Positions 1 to 5,940 of a DNA stretch of 8,472 nt are shown here, piece by piece (positions within the stretch are counted from its first letter, which is position 1; each line of letters starts with the position of its first letter). The translations under genes were made by a program, and so were the position numbers. The notes beneath the pieces were generated by a model. It saw only the letters and a list, made by a program, of their open reading frames with translations. It did not search any database and had not been told where the DNA came from. Where the stretch lies: the NCBI GenBank assembly GCA_964483625.1, contig CAZABB010000058.1, forward strand, positions 1-8,472. The letters run 5' to 3'. This DNA is from JAFGQU01 sp964483625 (GTDB lineage: Bacteria > Omnitrophota > Gorgyraeia > Duberdicusellales > 4484-171).

Positions 1-495
1 ATCGCTGAGATCTTTCCCGTAGCCAAGGCTCTCAAGCAGGCGGAAAACCATGTTACCACAATTATCGGCGCCCGGACAAAAGAAACGCTTATCTTACAGG
101 AACCTCTGGCGGATGTGTCCGATCAATGTTTTATTGCTACCGACGACGGCACCCTGGGCAAGAAAGGGTTTGTCACTGATATTCTGACCGAACGCCTGAA
201 AGAAGAAAGACCTCAACTGGTCTATGCGGTAGGACCGATCCCGATGATGCGCCGCCTCGCGGCCCTGACAAAGGGACCCGGAATAAAGACCATGGTATCG
301 CTCAATGCGCTCATGGTCGACGCGACGGGAATGTGCGGCTGCTGCCGGGTTACCGTTTCCGGTAACGTAAAATTTGCCTGCATCGACGGACCCGAATTCG
401 ACGCGCATGAGGTCGACTGGGACGAACTGACCAATCGCAGCCGGATGTATGAGGATAAGGAGAACCATATCTGTAAACTGAAAGGACTCAAGTAA
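1..495 (+). CDS. nfnA: NfnA/SudB-like FAD/NAD-binding, [2Fe-2S] subunit, C-terminal part (partial)
   Basis: An open frame runs from base 1 to a TAA at 493-495 (164 codons visible); the 5' end with the FAD-binding domain lies outside the window. It resembles the C-terminal half of sulfide/dihydroorotate dehydrogenase-like proteins, the small subunit of NADH-dependent reduced ferredoxin:NADP oxidoreductase (NfnA, also called SudB). Visible residue 48-50 DDG followed by KKGFVTD and the AVGPIPMM segment near 76-83 match the NAD(P)-binding lobe. Cysteines at visible residues 112, 115 and 127 (CX2CX11C, within MCGCCRVTV and FACIDGPEFD) match the [2Fe-2S] site of this family. In that complex the subunit carries FAD and exchanges electrons with NADH. 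NfnB/GltA follows 78 bp downstream, the usual pairing. An alternative is the electron-transfer subunit of dihydroorotate dehydrogenase (PyrK), but the DGPEFD ending and the partner gene favour NfnA. Confidence 0.85.
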   Translation: MAEIFPVAKALKQAENHVTTIIGARTKETLILQEPLADVSDQCFIATDDGTLGKKGFVTDILTERLKEERPQLVYAVGPIPMMRRLAALTKGPGIKTMVSLNALMVDATGMCGCCRVTVSGNVKFACIDGPEFDAHEVDWDELTNRSRMYEDKENHICKLKGLK

Positions 496-496
496 T

Positions 497-570
497 GTCA
501 CAAAGTCACAAGGTCACATAGTCACACGTATCTTTTCTTTACGTGTGACGTGTGTCGTGTGTCGTGTGAC
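497..570. repeat. Short tandem repeats in inverted orientation (GTCACANN x4, then GTGTGWC x4)
   Basis: Four consecutive 8-bp units of the form GTCACANN (497, 505, 513, 521) are followed by a 9-bp pyrimidine spacer and four 7-bp units of the form GTGTGAC/GTGTGTC (543, 550, 557, 564). The two blocks are roughly reverse complements. The inner part is a perfect 10-bp inverted repeat, GTCACACGTA at 521-530 against TACGTGTGAC at 540-549. The array fills the whole spacer between the nfnA-like stop and the nfnB-like start. There is no T-run, so it is not a classic terminator, and it contains no gene. Confidence 0.8.
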
Positions 571-573
571 CGG

Positions 574-2001
574 ATGGCGATGAAAGAACCGATACAACCG
601 AAAGAATCAGCGCCGAGTGAACGGATAAAAGATTTTCGTGAGGTGGTTGAGGTTTACACCGAAGAAGAAGCTTTAGAGGAAGCCTCCCGCTGTCTTCAGT
701 GTAAGAATCCGACCTGCATTTCCGGTTGCCCGGTGGGAATCGATATTAAAACGTTTATCCGCCAGATTACCGAGAAGGACTATTGGGGAGCCTACCGGAC
801 GATCCGCCAAAAGAATAACTTCCCGTCTATTTGCGGCCGGATCTGCCCGGCGGAATATCAGTGCCGGAAAGCCTGCGTGCTGACGAAAAAAGACGAGCCG
901 TTCGCGTCCCCCGACGCGATCAATATTCATTTCCTGGAACGGTTTGCCGGGGATTACGGTATGGCTCAAAAGGCTGATCCCGGGAAAAAAAACGATGTCT
1001 TAAAGAAATATAAGGTTGCCGTCGTAGGTTCAGGACCGGCCGGATTAAACTGTGCCGGAGAATTGGCGAGAGCCGGGATCGGCGTTACGGTATTTGAAAG
1101 TCTTCATAAAACCGGCGGCGTGCTCCGATACGGAATCCCGCCGTTCCGCCTCCCCGGCGATACTCTCAAGCAGGAAATCAGCACGATAGAAGCCCTGGGA
1201 GTCACAATCGTTACCGACTGTATTATCGGACAGACTCTGACCCTGGACGATCTCATCCAGGAAGGATATGATGCGGTATTTTTGGGACTGGGTGCGGGGG
1301 TGCCGTCATTCTTAGGTATAACGGGGGAGACGTTATGCAATGTATATTCGGCAAATGAATTTCTTACCCGGGTGAATTTAATGAGAGCGTACCGGTTCCC
1401 TGAATACGCTACCCCGGTCAACGCCGGGAAACAGATCGTCGTTATCGGGGGAGGGAATACGGCGATGGACGCGGCACGGTGTGCCGTACGCCTGCAGACA
1501 ATCCAGGGAATACAGCCGAATGTATCTATTCTGTATCGCCGCAGCGAAGAGGAAATGCCGGCGAGGCGCCTTGAGATCCATCACGCCCGCGAAGAAGGAA
1601 TCCGTTTCGAATTTCTTACCCAGCCGTTCCGATTCTGCGGTGAGGAGAGGGGATTTTTACGTCAAATTCACTGCCACCGATGCCGGCTGGGTGAACCCGA
1701 CGCCTCCGGCCGGCGCCGGCCGGAAATTATCGAGGGAAACGACTTTGAACTGACCTGTGATACCGCGATCATTGCCGTGGGCTTAAAAGCCAACCAGATC
1801 CTTACCCGCGGCAGTCCCCGGATAAAAACCGATACATACGGAGATATCATAGTGGATCCCCAGACCATGCAAACCTCTCTTCCCGGCGTATACGCCGGCG
1901 GGGATATTGTGGGAGGAGAAGGGACGGTTATTGAAGCTCTGGGTATGGCTCAAAAAGCCGCCCGTTCCATCATCGAATATCTACGCACACAAGTTACATA
2001 A
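574..2001 (+). CDS. nfnB: NfnB/SudA-type NADPH:ferredoxin oxidoreductase large subunit (annotated in many genomes as GltA, NADPH-dependent glutamate synthase)
   Basis: The protein is about 475 residues, the normal size for the family. The N-terminal Fe-S domain has two cysteine groups, C40-X2-C-X4-C-X3-C52 and C87-X3-C-X5-C-X3-C101, expected to bind two [4Fe-4S] clusters. It is followed by an FAD Rossmann motif GSGPAG near 152-157, an NADPH-binding motif GGGNTA near 292-297, and the C-terminal FAD signature AGGD near 441-444. Family knowledge: such proteins are either the small (beta) chain of NADPH glutamate synthase or the large subunit of the electron-bifurcating transhydrogenase NfnAB. 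The preceding NfnA-like gene favours Nfn; the glutamate-synthase-domain gene downstream makes a GOGAT partner role possible as well. The start is uncertain: ATG 574 and ATG 580 are both plausible with no good Shine-Dalgarno, and GTG 550 lies inside the tandem repeats, so I rejected it. Confidence 0.9.
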   Translation: MAMKEPIQPKESAPSERIKDFREVVEVYTEEEALEEASRCLQCKNPTCISGCPVGIDIKTFIRQITEKDYWGAYRTIRQKNNFPSICGRICPAEYQCRKACVLTKKDEPFASPDAINIHFLERFAGDYGMAQKADPGKKNDVLKKYKVAVVGSGPAGLNCAGELARAGIGVTVFESLHKTGGVLRYGIPPFRLPGDTLKQEISTIEALGVTIVTDCIIGQTLTLDDLIQEGYDAVFLGLGAGVPSFLGITGETLCNVYSANEFLTRVNLMRAYRFPEYATPVNAGKQIVVIGGGNTAMDAARCAVRLQTIQGIQPNVSILYRRSEEEMPARRLEIHHAREEGIRFEFLTQPFRFCGEERGFLRQIHCHRCRLGEPDASGRRRPEIIEGNDFELTCDTAIIAVGLKANQILTRGSPRIKTDTYGDIIVDPQTMQTSLPGVYAGGDIVGGEGTVIEALGMAQKAARSIIEYLRTQVT

Positions 2002-2014
2002 CACATCTAATATA

Positions 2015-2106
2015 AATGATCAATGCAAAATTAGCATTTAGCAATGTGCTATCCGGAAATCATCTTATTTCTTTCATTGCTCAATGAGAATTACTAATTG
2101 ATCATT
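2015..2106. repeat. Imperfect 32-bp inverted repeat (92-bp palindromic element)
   Basis: The arms are 2015-2046 and 2075-2106 with a 28-bp centre; 25 of 32 positions are complementary. The outer 10 bp (AATGATCAAT against ATTGATCATT) and the inner 6 bp (GCAATG against CATTGC) are perfect. The element is AT-rich, unlike the flanking genes, and has no T-run. It begins 13 bp after the NfnB stop. It could be a degenerate MITE or REP-like element, or a 3'-end-stabilising hairpin. No open frame of note lies in it. Confidence 0.65.
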
Positions 2107-2127
2107 GATAATTTCCCTCAGGCTATC

Positions 2128-2152
2128 CGCTCACCGCTCTACGCTCAACGCT
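2128..2152. repeat. 7-bp tandem repeat CGCTCAN (about 3.5 units)
   Basis: The units are CGCTCAC (2128), CGCTCTA (2135), CGCTCAA (2142) and a partial CGCT (2149). The period is 7, as in the second half of the repeat block at 497-570, although the sequence differs. It lies between the palindrome and the glutamate synthase promoter. The whole 2002-2327 spacer therefore holds the palindrome, this repeat, a promoter and an attenuator leader, and no gene I can support. Confidence 0.6.
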
Positions 2153-2166
2153 GTTTAATAATTTCC

Positions 2167-2194
2167 TTGACACCTTATTAAGTATTGATATATT
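2167..2194 (+). promoter_or_regulatory. Sigma70-type promoter for the glutamate-synthase-domain gene
   Basis: A consensus -35 TTGACA (2167-2172) is separated by 16 bp from a -10 TATATT (2189-2194). Transcription would start near 2201, only a couple of bases before the AATG-loop hairpin. The leader would therefore consist of the hairpin, its terminator, a second structured segment and the Shine-Dalgarno site. Confidence 0.7.
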
Positions 2195-2202
2195 AGTTTC
2201 TT

Positions 2203-2218
2203 AGGACAATGGCGTCCT
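2203..2218 (+). promoter_or_regulatory. Candidate ANTAR-type antitermination hairpin, element A
   Basis: Stem AGGAC/GTCCT (5 bp) closes the hexaloop AATGGC, which has A at position 1 and G at position 4 as in ANTAR target hairpins. The 3' arm (2214-2218) is part of the 5' arm of the terminator at 2212-2247, so the two structures exclude each other. A second hairpin is not clear: AAAGAA occurs at 2228-2233, but in the terminator loop. Established: ANTAR proteins stabilise A1/G4 hexaloop hairpins to stop terminator formation. Inference: this switch controls the glutamate synthase gene. Confidence 0.55.
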
Positions 2219-2256
2219 TTCTTTTCCAAAGAAAAGGGAGGGGACGCTTTTTTTTT
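2212..2256 (+). terminator. Intrinsic terminator/attenuator in the glutamate synthase leader
   Basis: A continuous 14-bp stem (2212-2225 with 2234-2247, four G-U pairs) has an 8-nt loop CCAAAGAA and is followed by nine T (2248-2256). It sits between a strong promoter and the gene, some 70 bp before the start codon, which indicates attenuation rather than end-of-operon termination. Confidence 0.8.
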
Positions 2257-2263
2257 ACCCAGG

Positions 2264-2303
2264 GGTGCTTAATAATCAAGCATAATATGCTAAGAATCGC
2301 ACC
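2264..2303 (+). other. Nested stem-loop in the 5' leader
   Basis: Nested complementary segments are GGTGC (2264) with GCACC (2299), TTA (2269) with TAA (2291), and AGCAT (2279) with ATGCT (2287) closing an AAT loop. The structure lies between the attenuator and the Shine-Dalgarno AAAGGAGG at 2314-2321. It has no A1/G4 hexaloop. It may protect the processed or read-through mRNA; the function is unknown. Confidence 0.4.
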
Positions 2304-2327
2304 TGCAACAGGAAAAGGAGGTTTACT

Positions 2328-3968
2328 ATGATTCAATGGCCAAAAAGTAACGATGCTTTAGGCACGGTGAATCGCGGGAATCCGGCCGAATCAGGCCTGT
2401 GTACTCTCTGTCGTGCCGATTGTAAAGGTAAATGCGAGACGTGGCTCTCCAGCCTTCAGGGAAGAAAAGTCCTTTATCCCCGGGATTTCGGAACGGTTAC
2501 GGCGGGAAGTTCCAATACCAGTCATGTCGGCGTATCCTATAATTCTTTGCGTATTGACGGGTACAATTACGGCGCGCGAGGTCTGCCCAACGGACTCACC
2601 GAATCGGAAGACGATTGTATTTTCCCCAATGTAAGTCTCCAGGGACAGTTCGGCACAGACGTCAAAACAAAATTCCGCGTGCCGGTGATGACCGGGGCGT
2701 TAGGCTCGACCTTTATCGCGGCGAAATACTGGGATTCGTTTGCCATCGGGGCGGCACTGGTCGGTTATCCGATCGTGGTGGGAGAAAACGTTGTCGGTGT
2801 AGACAAGCAGGCGGAAATTAAAAAAGGGAAGATCGTTAAAGCTCCCGAGCTCGACCGCCGTATCGATATCTTCTTGAAATATTTCGACGGGTACGGCGCG
2901 ATCATCGTCCAGCTCAATGTGGAGGATACCCGCAACGGAGTCGCCGAATACGTTATCGATAAGTACGGCGATAAAGTTATTATCGAACTGAAGTGGGGCC
3001 AGGGCGCCAAGGATATCGGCGGGGAAATTCAGGTTACTAACCTGGATTACGCGCTTTTTTTGAAAAACCGCGGCTATGTTGTTGACCCCGATCCTACCCG
3101 TAAAGAAGTACAGGAAGCGTTCCAGCATAAAGCGATTCGTTCCTTCGCCCGGCACAGCCGCTTGGGTTATACCAGTCTCTCATCCCGCGATGCCGTAAAA
3201 GAAAACTTCATGAAGTCGGTGGAATATTTACGGAAACTGGGTTATAAACGGATATCGCTTAAAACCGGTTCCTACGGGATGGAAGCTCTGGCCATGGCGA
3301 TTAAATACGCCTCTCAAGCCAAACTGGATCTTCTCACCATCGACGGTTCCGGCGGCGGTACGGGAATGAGTCCGTGGAATATGATGGAAAGCTGGGGTGT
3401 GCCGTCGGCGGTATTACACGCCAAGGCGTATGAATATGCCAAAATGCTGGCTGATAAAGGAGAAAAAGTCGTGGATATGGCATTTGCCGGCGGTCTGGCA
3501 AAAGAAGACCAGATATTCAAAGCTCTCGCTCTGGGAGCGCCGTTTACGAAACTGGTCTGCATGGGACGGTCGCTTATGATCCCGGGATTTTTAGGCGCCA
3601 ATATCGAAGGAGTCGTAACCCCGGAAAAGAAAGAAAAGCTGAACGGTAACTGGGATAAATTACCGTCTACCGTGACCGAATTCGGCACGACGCCCGATGA
3701 GATTTTTGCCGGATATTATGATGTCCAGAAGAAAGTCGGTAAAGACGAGATGAAAAATATCCCCTGCGGGGCGATTGCCGCCTGGACTCTGGCCGATAAG
3801 CTCGCCGCGGGACTCCAGCAGTTGATGGCCGGAGCACGTAAATTTTCCTTGAGTGAGATATCGCGTGATGACATCTACGCGGCAAACCGGGAAACCGCCA
3901 AAGAAACCGGGATTACGTTTATTGCCGATAAAAACGATGAGATTGCCAAAACGATTCTAAAATCGTAA
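2328..3968 (+). CDS. FMN-binding glutamate-synthase-domain protein (GltB central domain type)
   Basis: This is a 546-residue protein with the TIM-barrel FMN domain of glutamate synthase but no N-terminal class II glutaminase domain and no C-terminal GXGXG domain. It belongs to the FMN-binding glutamate synthase family, which makes glutamate from 2-oxoglutarate and ammonia. The glycine-rich DGSGGGTGMSP at 339-349 corresponds to the FMN-site GGTGASP motif of GltB; FAGG followed by IFKALALGAPF is the second phosphate-binding region. An N-terminal cysteine group (C25, C28, C32, C36) may bind an Fe-S cluster. The C-terminal [3Fe-4S] CX5CX4C motif usual after MGR is missing; MGR at 412-414 runs into SLMIPGFLG. 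The start is set by AAAGGAGG six bases upstream. The gene has its own promoter, leader attenuator and terminator, so it is probably monocistronic. Activity as a true GOGAT is inference; ammonia may come from uptake or a separate glutaminase. Confidence 0.88.
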   Translation: MIQWPKSNDALGTVNRGNPAESGLCTLCRADCKGKCETWLSSLQGRKVLYPRDFGTVTAGSSNTSHVGVSYNSLRIDGYNYGARGLPNGLTESEDDCIFPNVSLQGQFGTDVKTKFRVPVMTGALGSTFIAAKYWDSFAIGAALVGYPIVVGENVVGVDKQAEIKKGKIVKAPELDRRIDIFLKYFDGYGAIIVQLNVEDTRNGVAEYVIDKYGDKVIIELKWGQGAKDIGGEIQVTNLDYALFLKNRGYVVDPDPTRKEVQEAFQHKAIRSFARHSRLGYTSLSSRDAVKENFMKSVEYLRKLGYKRISLKTGSYGMEALAMAIKYASQAKLDLLTIDGSGGGTGMSPWNMMESWGVPSAVLHAKAYEYAKMLADKGEKVVDMAFAGGLAKEDQIFKALALGAPFTKLVCMGRSLMIPGFLGANIEGVVTPEKKEKLNGNWDKLPSTVTEFGTTPDEIFAGYYDVQKKVGKDEMKNIPCGAIAAWTLADKLAAGLQQLMAGARKFSLSEISRDDIYAANRETAKETGITFIADKNDEIAKTILKS

Positions 3969-3990
3969 CGGCGCAATCGGATTGAAACCA

Positions 3991-4027
3991 AAAACGCCTC
4001 TCTTTGCTGTAAGGGAGGCGTTTTTTT
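3991..4027 (+). terminator. Intrinsic terminator of the glutamate synthase gene
   Basis: Stem 3991-4004 (AAAACGCCTCTCTT) pairs with 4011-4024 through a 6-nt loop TGCTGT, one U-G pair, followed by a T-run at 4021-4027. It starts 22 bp after the stop codon. Confidence 0.92.
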
Positions 4028-4039
4028 ATGGTGCGATTT

Positions 4040-4048
4040 TGTTATAAT
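4040..4048 (+). promoter_or_regulatory. Extended -10 promoter giving a predicted leaderless mRNA
   Basis: TGT followed by a perfect TATAAT (4043-4048) forms an extended -10 element (TGnTATAAT). The -35 position falls in the T-run of the preceding terminator and is weak. The ATG of the next gene begins 7 bases after the -10, where the first transcribed base is expected. The 4049-4054 bases GGACCG are too close to serve as a normal Shine-Dalgarno. Confidence 0.6.
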
Positions 4049-4054
4049 GGACCG

Positions 4055-5167
4055 ATGAAAAAAACGGATATCGTCATTGTCGGAGCCGGAGTTATCGGGT
4101 TAAGCTGTGCCGAAAGGCTCTCACAAGAAGATCGTTCGGTCGTGGTCGTGGAAAAGAACCGTTCGTTCGGAGAAGAAACTTCATCCCGCAATTCCGAAGT
4201 CATTCACGCCGGACTCTACTATCGCCCCGGATCACTGAAAGCAATAACGTGTATAGAGGGGCGAGAAATTCTCTATGATTTTTGTGAAAAACATACCATC
4301 CCACATCGCAAAACCGGAAAGCTTATTGTCGCGACTGATTCTGACGAAGAAAGCCGAGTTGAGAGAATATTTCAGAATGCCCGAATCTGCGGCGTAACGG
4401 GATTGCGGTATCTGGCCCGGAAAGAGATCCGCGCCTATGCTCCCGACGTAAAGGTGCGCGCGGCCCTTTTTTGTGAACATTCCGGGATCATTGATTCGCA
4501 TCAACTGATGAACGTTTTATATCAAGCGGCTCAAAAAAACGGCGTTCTATTTTCGTTTTCTACCGAGGTGGTCACGATCGAAAAAACCCCGGCAGGGTAT
4601 ACCGTCACCGTACGGGAGCCGCAAGGGAATGAGTTTTCATTCGGTGCCGAACACGTTATAAACTGCGCCGGATTACACAGCGATACCATAGCGTCCCGGG
4701 CCGGTATCGATATCGACACGGACCGTTACCGGCTCCATTATTGCAAGGGGCAGTATTTCCGCCTCAATAATCCCCGGAAATATTCACTGGAACGTCTTAT
4801 CTATCCGCCGGCGACAAAGGTCAGTTTAGGCATTCATCTTACCCCGGATCTGGCCGGAGGTCTTCGTCTGGGACCAGATGCGCATTACCGCGAAACAATC
4901 GATTATACGGTCGATATGGGCCAAAAGAGGGCTTTTTATGATCAGGTGAAACGATTCCTTCCCGCCCTGAAAGAGGAAGAGCTGATTCCCGATACCGCCG
5001 GTATCCGCCCTAAATTGCAGGCCGAAGATGAAGATTTCCGGGATTTCCTTATCCGTGAAGAATCCGATAACGGACTACCCGGGGTTATTAATCTCATCGG
5101 CATCGAATCTCCCGGGCTGACCGCTTGTCTGACTATCGCCGGAGAAGTTACTCGGCTCCTTACGTAA
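4055..5167 (+). CDS. L-2-hydroxyglutarate oxidase-like FAD-dependent oxidoreductase
   Basis: A 370-residue protein of the DAO/L-2-hydroxyglutarate dehydrogenase family (LhgO, L2HGDH), which oxidises L-2-hydroxyglutarate to 2-oxoglutarate with FAD. The N-terminal dinucleotide fold has GAGVIG (G10, G12, G15) and the acidic residue E35 at the end of the second strand. The stretch SSRNSEVIHAGLYY near 46-60 is highly typical of LhgO, as are GIRPKL in the C-terminal third and ESPGLTA near the end. I chose ATG 4055 (MKKTDIVIVGAG) because the upstream ATG at 4028 lies at the end of the terminator T-run, upstream of the predicted transcription start. Inference: it recovers 2-oxoglutarate, the carbon skeleton used by glutamate synthase. 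Glycerol-3-phosphate or other hydroxyacid oxidase activity is possible but less likely. Confidence 0.85.
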   Translation: MKKTDIVIVGAGVIGLSCAERLSQEDRSVVVVEKNRSFGEETSSRNSEVIHAGLYYRPGSLKAITCIEGREILYDFCEKHTIPHRKTGKLIVATDSDEESRVERIFQNARICGVTGLRYLARKEIRAYAPDVKVRAALFCEHSGIIDSHQLMNVLYQAAQKNGVLFSFSTEVVTIEKTPAGYTVTVREPQGNEFSFGAEHVINCAGLHSDTIASRAGIDIDTDRYRLHYCKGQYFRLNNPRKYSLERLIYPPATKVSLGIHLTPDLAGGLRLGPDAHYRETIDYTVDMGQKRAFYDQVKRFLPALKEEELIPDTAGIRPKLQAEDEDFRDFLIREESDNGLPGVINLIGIESPGLTACLTIAGEVTRLLT

Positions 5168-5185
5168 AAGGGATTGAGGTTTTAG

Positions 5186-5214
5186 TTGATTTTAACGGCC
5201 GGGCTTGCTACAAT
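5186..5214 (+). promoter_or_regulatory. Sigma70-type promoter for the DcrB-like gene
   Basis: -35 TTGATT (5186-5191), 17-bp spacer and -10 TACAAT (5209-5214), with TGC just before the -10 (extended element). Transcription would start near 5221, ahead of a purine-rich Shine-Dalgarno GAAAGGAAAGG at 5224-5234. Confidence 0.6.
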
Positions 5215-5241
5215 TATTTTTCAGAAAGGAAAGGTATCCCT

Positions 5242-5763
5242 ATGAAACAATTCAAAACAATCATATTGTGCGTTTTCATTTTAGGAGGTCTGGGTTTTCC
5301 CTGTCCGGCAAAAGTCCCCTCAATCTTTAAATCTTTGAACGTCGACGGTTATTCGATATCATATCCTCCCGATTGGATTCCGGGGAAAGTTTTGGAATTC
5401 GACCTGATTTTTCGTGCTCCCCCCATAGAGAATTTCTCGGCGAATTTGGGGATTAAAACGACTGAATTGAAAAAGCCTGTCTCGCTCGACGCAATTGTTG
5501 CATATACCAGAGAACGGCAGATAGAAGAATATCCTCAGTACGAAGTTCTCGATACAGAATTTATTACCGCGGGAGGAAATCCGGCAATAAAACATATGTA
5601 TCGCTGGTACCACCAGGAATCAGATATTGACATTACCCAGATACAGTATTTCCTAAAGCAGGATAAACGTCTGTACGTCCTTACGGCAACAGCTTTAACC
5701 GACCAATTTACCCAGTATGAATCGATCTTTAACGCCATGGTTGAATCGCTGATTTTCCGGTAA
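5242..5763 (+). CDS. Small exported protein, DcrB/PsbP-like fold (uncharacterised)
   Basis: The product is 173 residues. Residues 1-23 form a signal peptide: K at 2 and 5, a hydrophobic core IILCVFILGGLG, and a likely cleavage after CPA. There is no convincing lipobox, because GFPC does not fit. The mature part begins with a YSISYPPDW segment, contains a long helix around TRERQIEEYPQY, and ends with a helix like TDQFTQYESIFNAMVESL. These features recall DcrB/PsbP/DUF1795-type domains that often occur in periplasmic proteins. Start 5242 follows GGAAAGG with good spacing and lies downstream of the promoter; longer frames overlap the end of the oxidase gene and have no initiation signal. Function is unknown, and there is no obvious terminator after it. 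Confidence 0.75.
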   Translation: MKQFKTIILCVFILGGLGFPCPAKVPSIFKSLNVDGYSISYPPDWIPGKVLEFDLIFRAPPIENFSANLGIKTTELKKPVSLDAIVAYTRERQIEEYPQYEVLDTEFITAGGNPAIKHMYRWYHQESDIDITQIQYFLKQDKRLYVLTATALTDQFTQYESIFNAMVESLIFR

Positions 5764-5786
5764 ACTGACACATGAAATAAAGGGGG

Positions 5787-5815
5787 TTGACAACGCCTTT
5801 TTTTTGTAGTATAAA
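5787..5815 (+). promoter_or_regulatory. Strong sigma70 promoter for the sigma-like/porin/amt unit
   Basis: A perfect -35 TTGACA (5787-5792), an exact 17-bp spacer and -10 TATAAA (5810-5815). The predicted start near 5822 is about 12 bases before the first ANTAR-type hairpin, the same arrangement as at 2167-2218. Confidence 0.8.
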
Positions 5816-5833
5816 AAAAACAAAGGTGGATTA

Positions 5834-5874
5834 GATTTCTACAATGCTGGTAGAGATCAAACGGCAAAGATGCC
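5834..5874 (+). promoter_or_regulatory. Candidate two-hairpin ANTAR target, element B
   Basis: Hairpin 1 has a 9-bp stem, GATTTCTAC (5834-5842) with GTAGAGATC (5850-5858), one U-G pair, closing AATGCTG (a 7-nt loop, or hexaloop AATGCT with a bulged G). Hairpin 2 follows four bases later: GGC (5863-5865) and GCC (5872-5874) closing hexaloop AAAGAT. Both loops have A1 and G4. The end of hairpin 2 touches the 5' arm of the terminator beginning at 5874. This is the standard architecture of ANTAR-controlled leaders. The stem of hairpin 2 is only 3 bp, its weakest point. Confidence 0.65.
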
Positions 5875-5902
5875 CCCAAGAGATTTGGGGTTTTTTCTTT
5901 TT
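5874..5902 (+). terminator. Attenuator terminator of element B
   Basis: CCCCAA (5874-5879) pairs with TTGGGG (5885-5890) around loop GAGAT, followed by T6-C-T5. It lies only about 50 bases after the predicted transcription start and over 100 before the gene, so it acts as an attenuator. Confidence 0.8.
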
Positions 5903-5921
5903 AGGACCCCGAAAATCAGGA

Positions 5922-5940
5922 TAAGGCAATGACGCCCTTA
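5922..5940 (+). promoter_or_regulatory. Candidate ANTAR-type antitermination hairpin, element C
   Basis: TAAGGC (5922-5927) pairs with GCCCTTA (5934-5940), one bulged C, closing hexaloop AATGAC (A1, G4). Its 3' arm is also the 5' arm of the next terminator, so only one of the two can form. A possible second A1/G4 loop, ATAGAAA, is carried by AAGC/GCTT at 5943-5957 inside that terminator. I found no promoter between elements B and C. Confidence 0.5.

Noticed and set aside
497..570. CRISPR array
   Set aside because: Units are 7-8 bp, contiguous, without spacers, and no cas gene is present.
550..573. GTG start of the NfnB-like protein at 550
   Set aside because: It is inside the GTGTGWC tandem repeats and would add residues (CRVSCDR) unlike the family N-terminus.
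2209..2331. A 40-codon frame starting at the ATG in hairpin A loop, whose TGA overlaps the glutamate synthase ATG (ATGA)
   Set aside because: The ATG lies about 8 bases after the predicted transcription start with no ribosome site, and the frame runs through the terminator and T-run. The AATG is explained by the hairpin loop.
2700..3155. 151-codon frame on the - strand inside the glutamate synthase gene, and similar antisense frames at 94-501 and 8094-8459
   Set aside because: They are antisense to well-recognised proteins, have no family resemblance or ribosome sites, and fit frame shadows of GC-rich third positions.
5834..5902. Fluoride, c-di-GMP, glutamine or guanidine riboswitch as explanation of the AATG-loop leaders
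   Set aside because: None of the conserved cores I know for these classes can be matched; the leaders are too short, and in A only about 16 nt precede the terminator. Two-hairpin A1/G4 loops fit ANTAR better.
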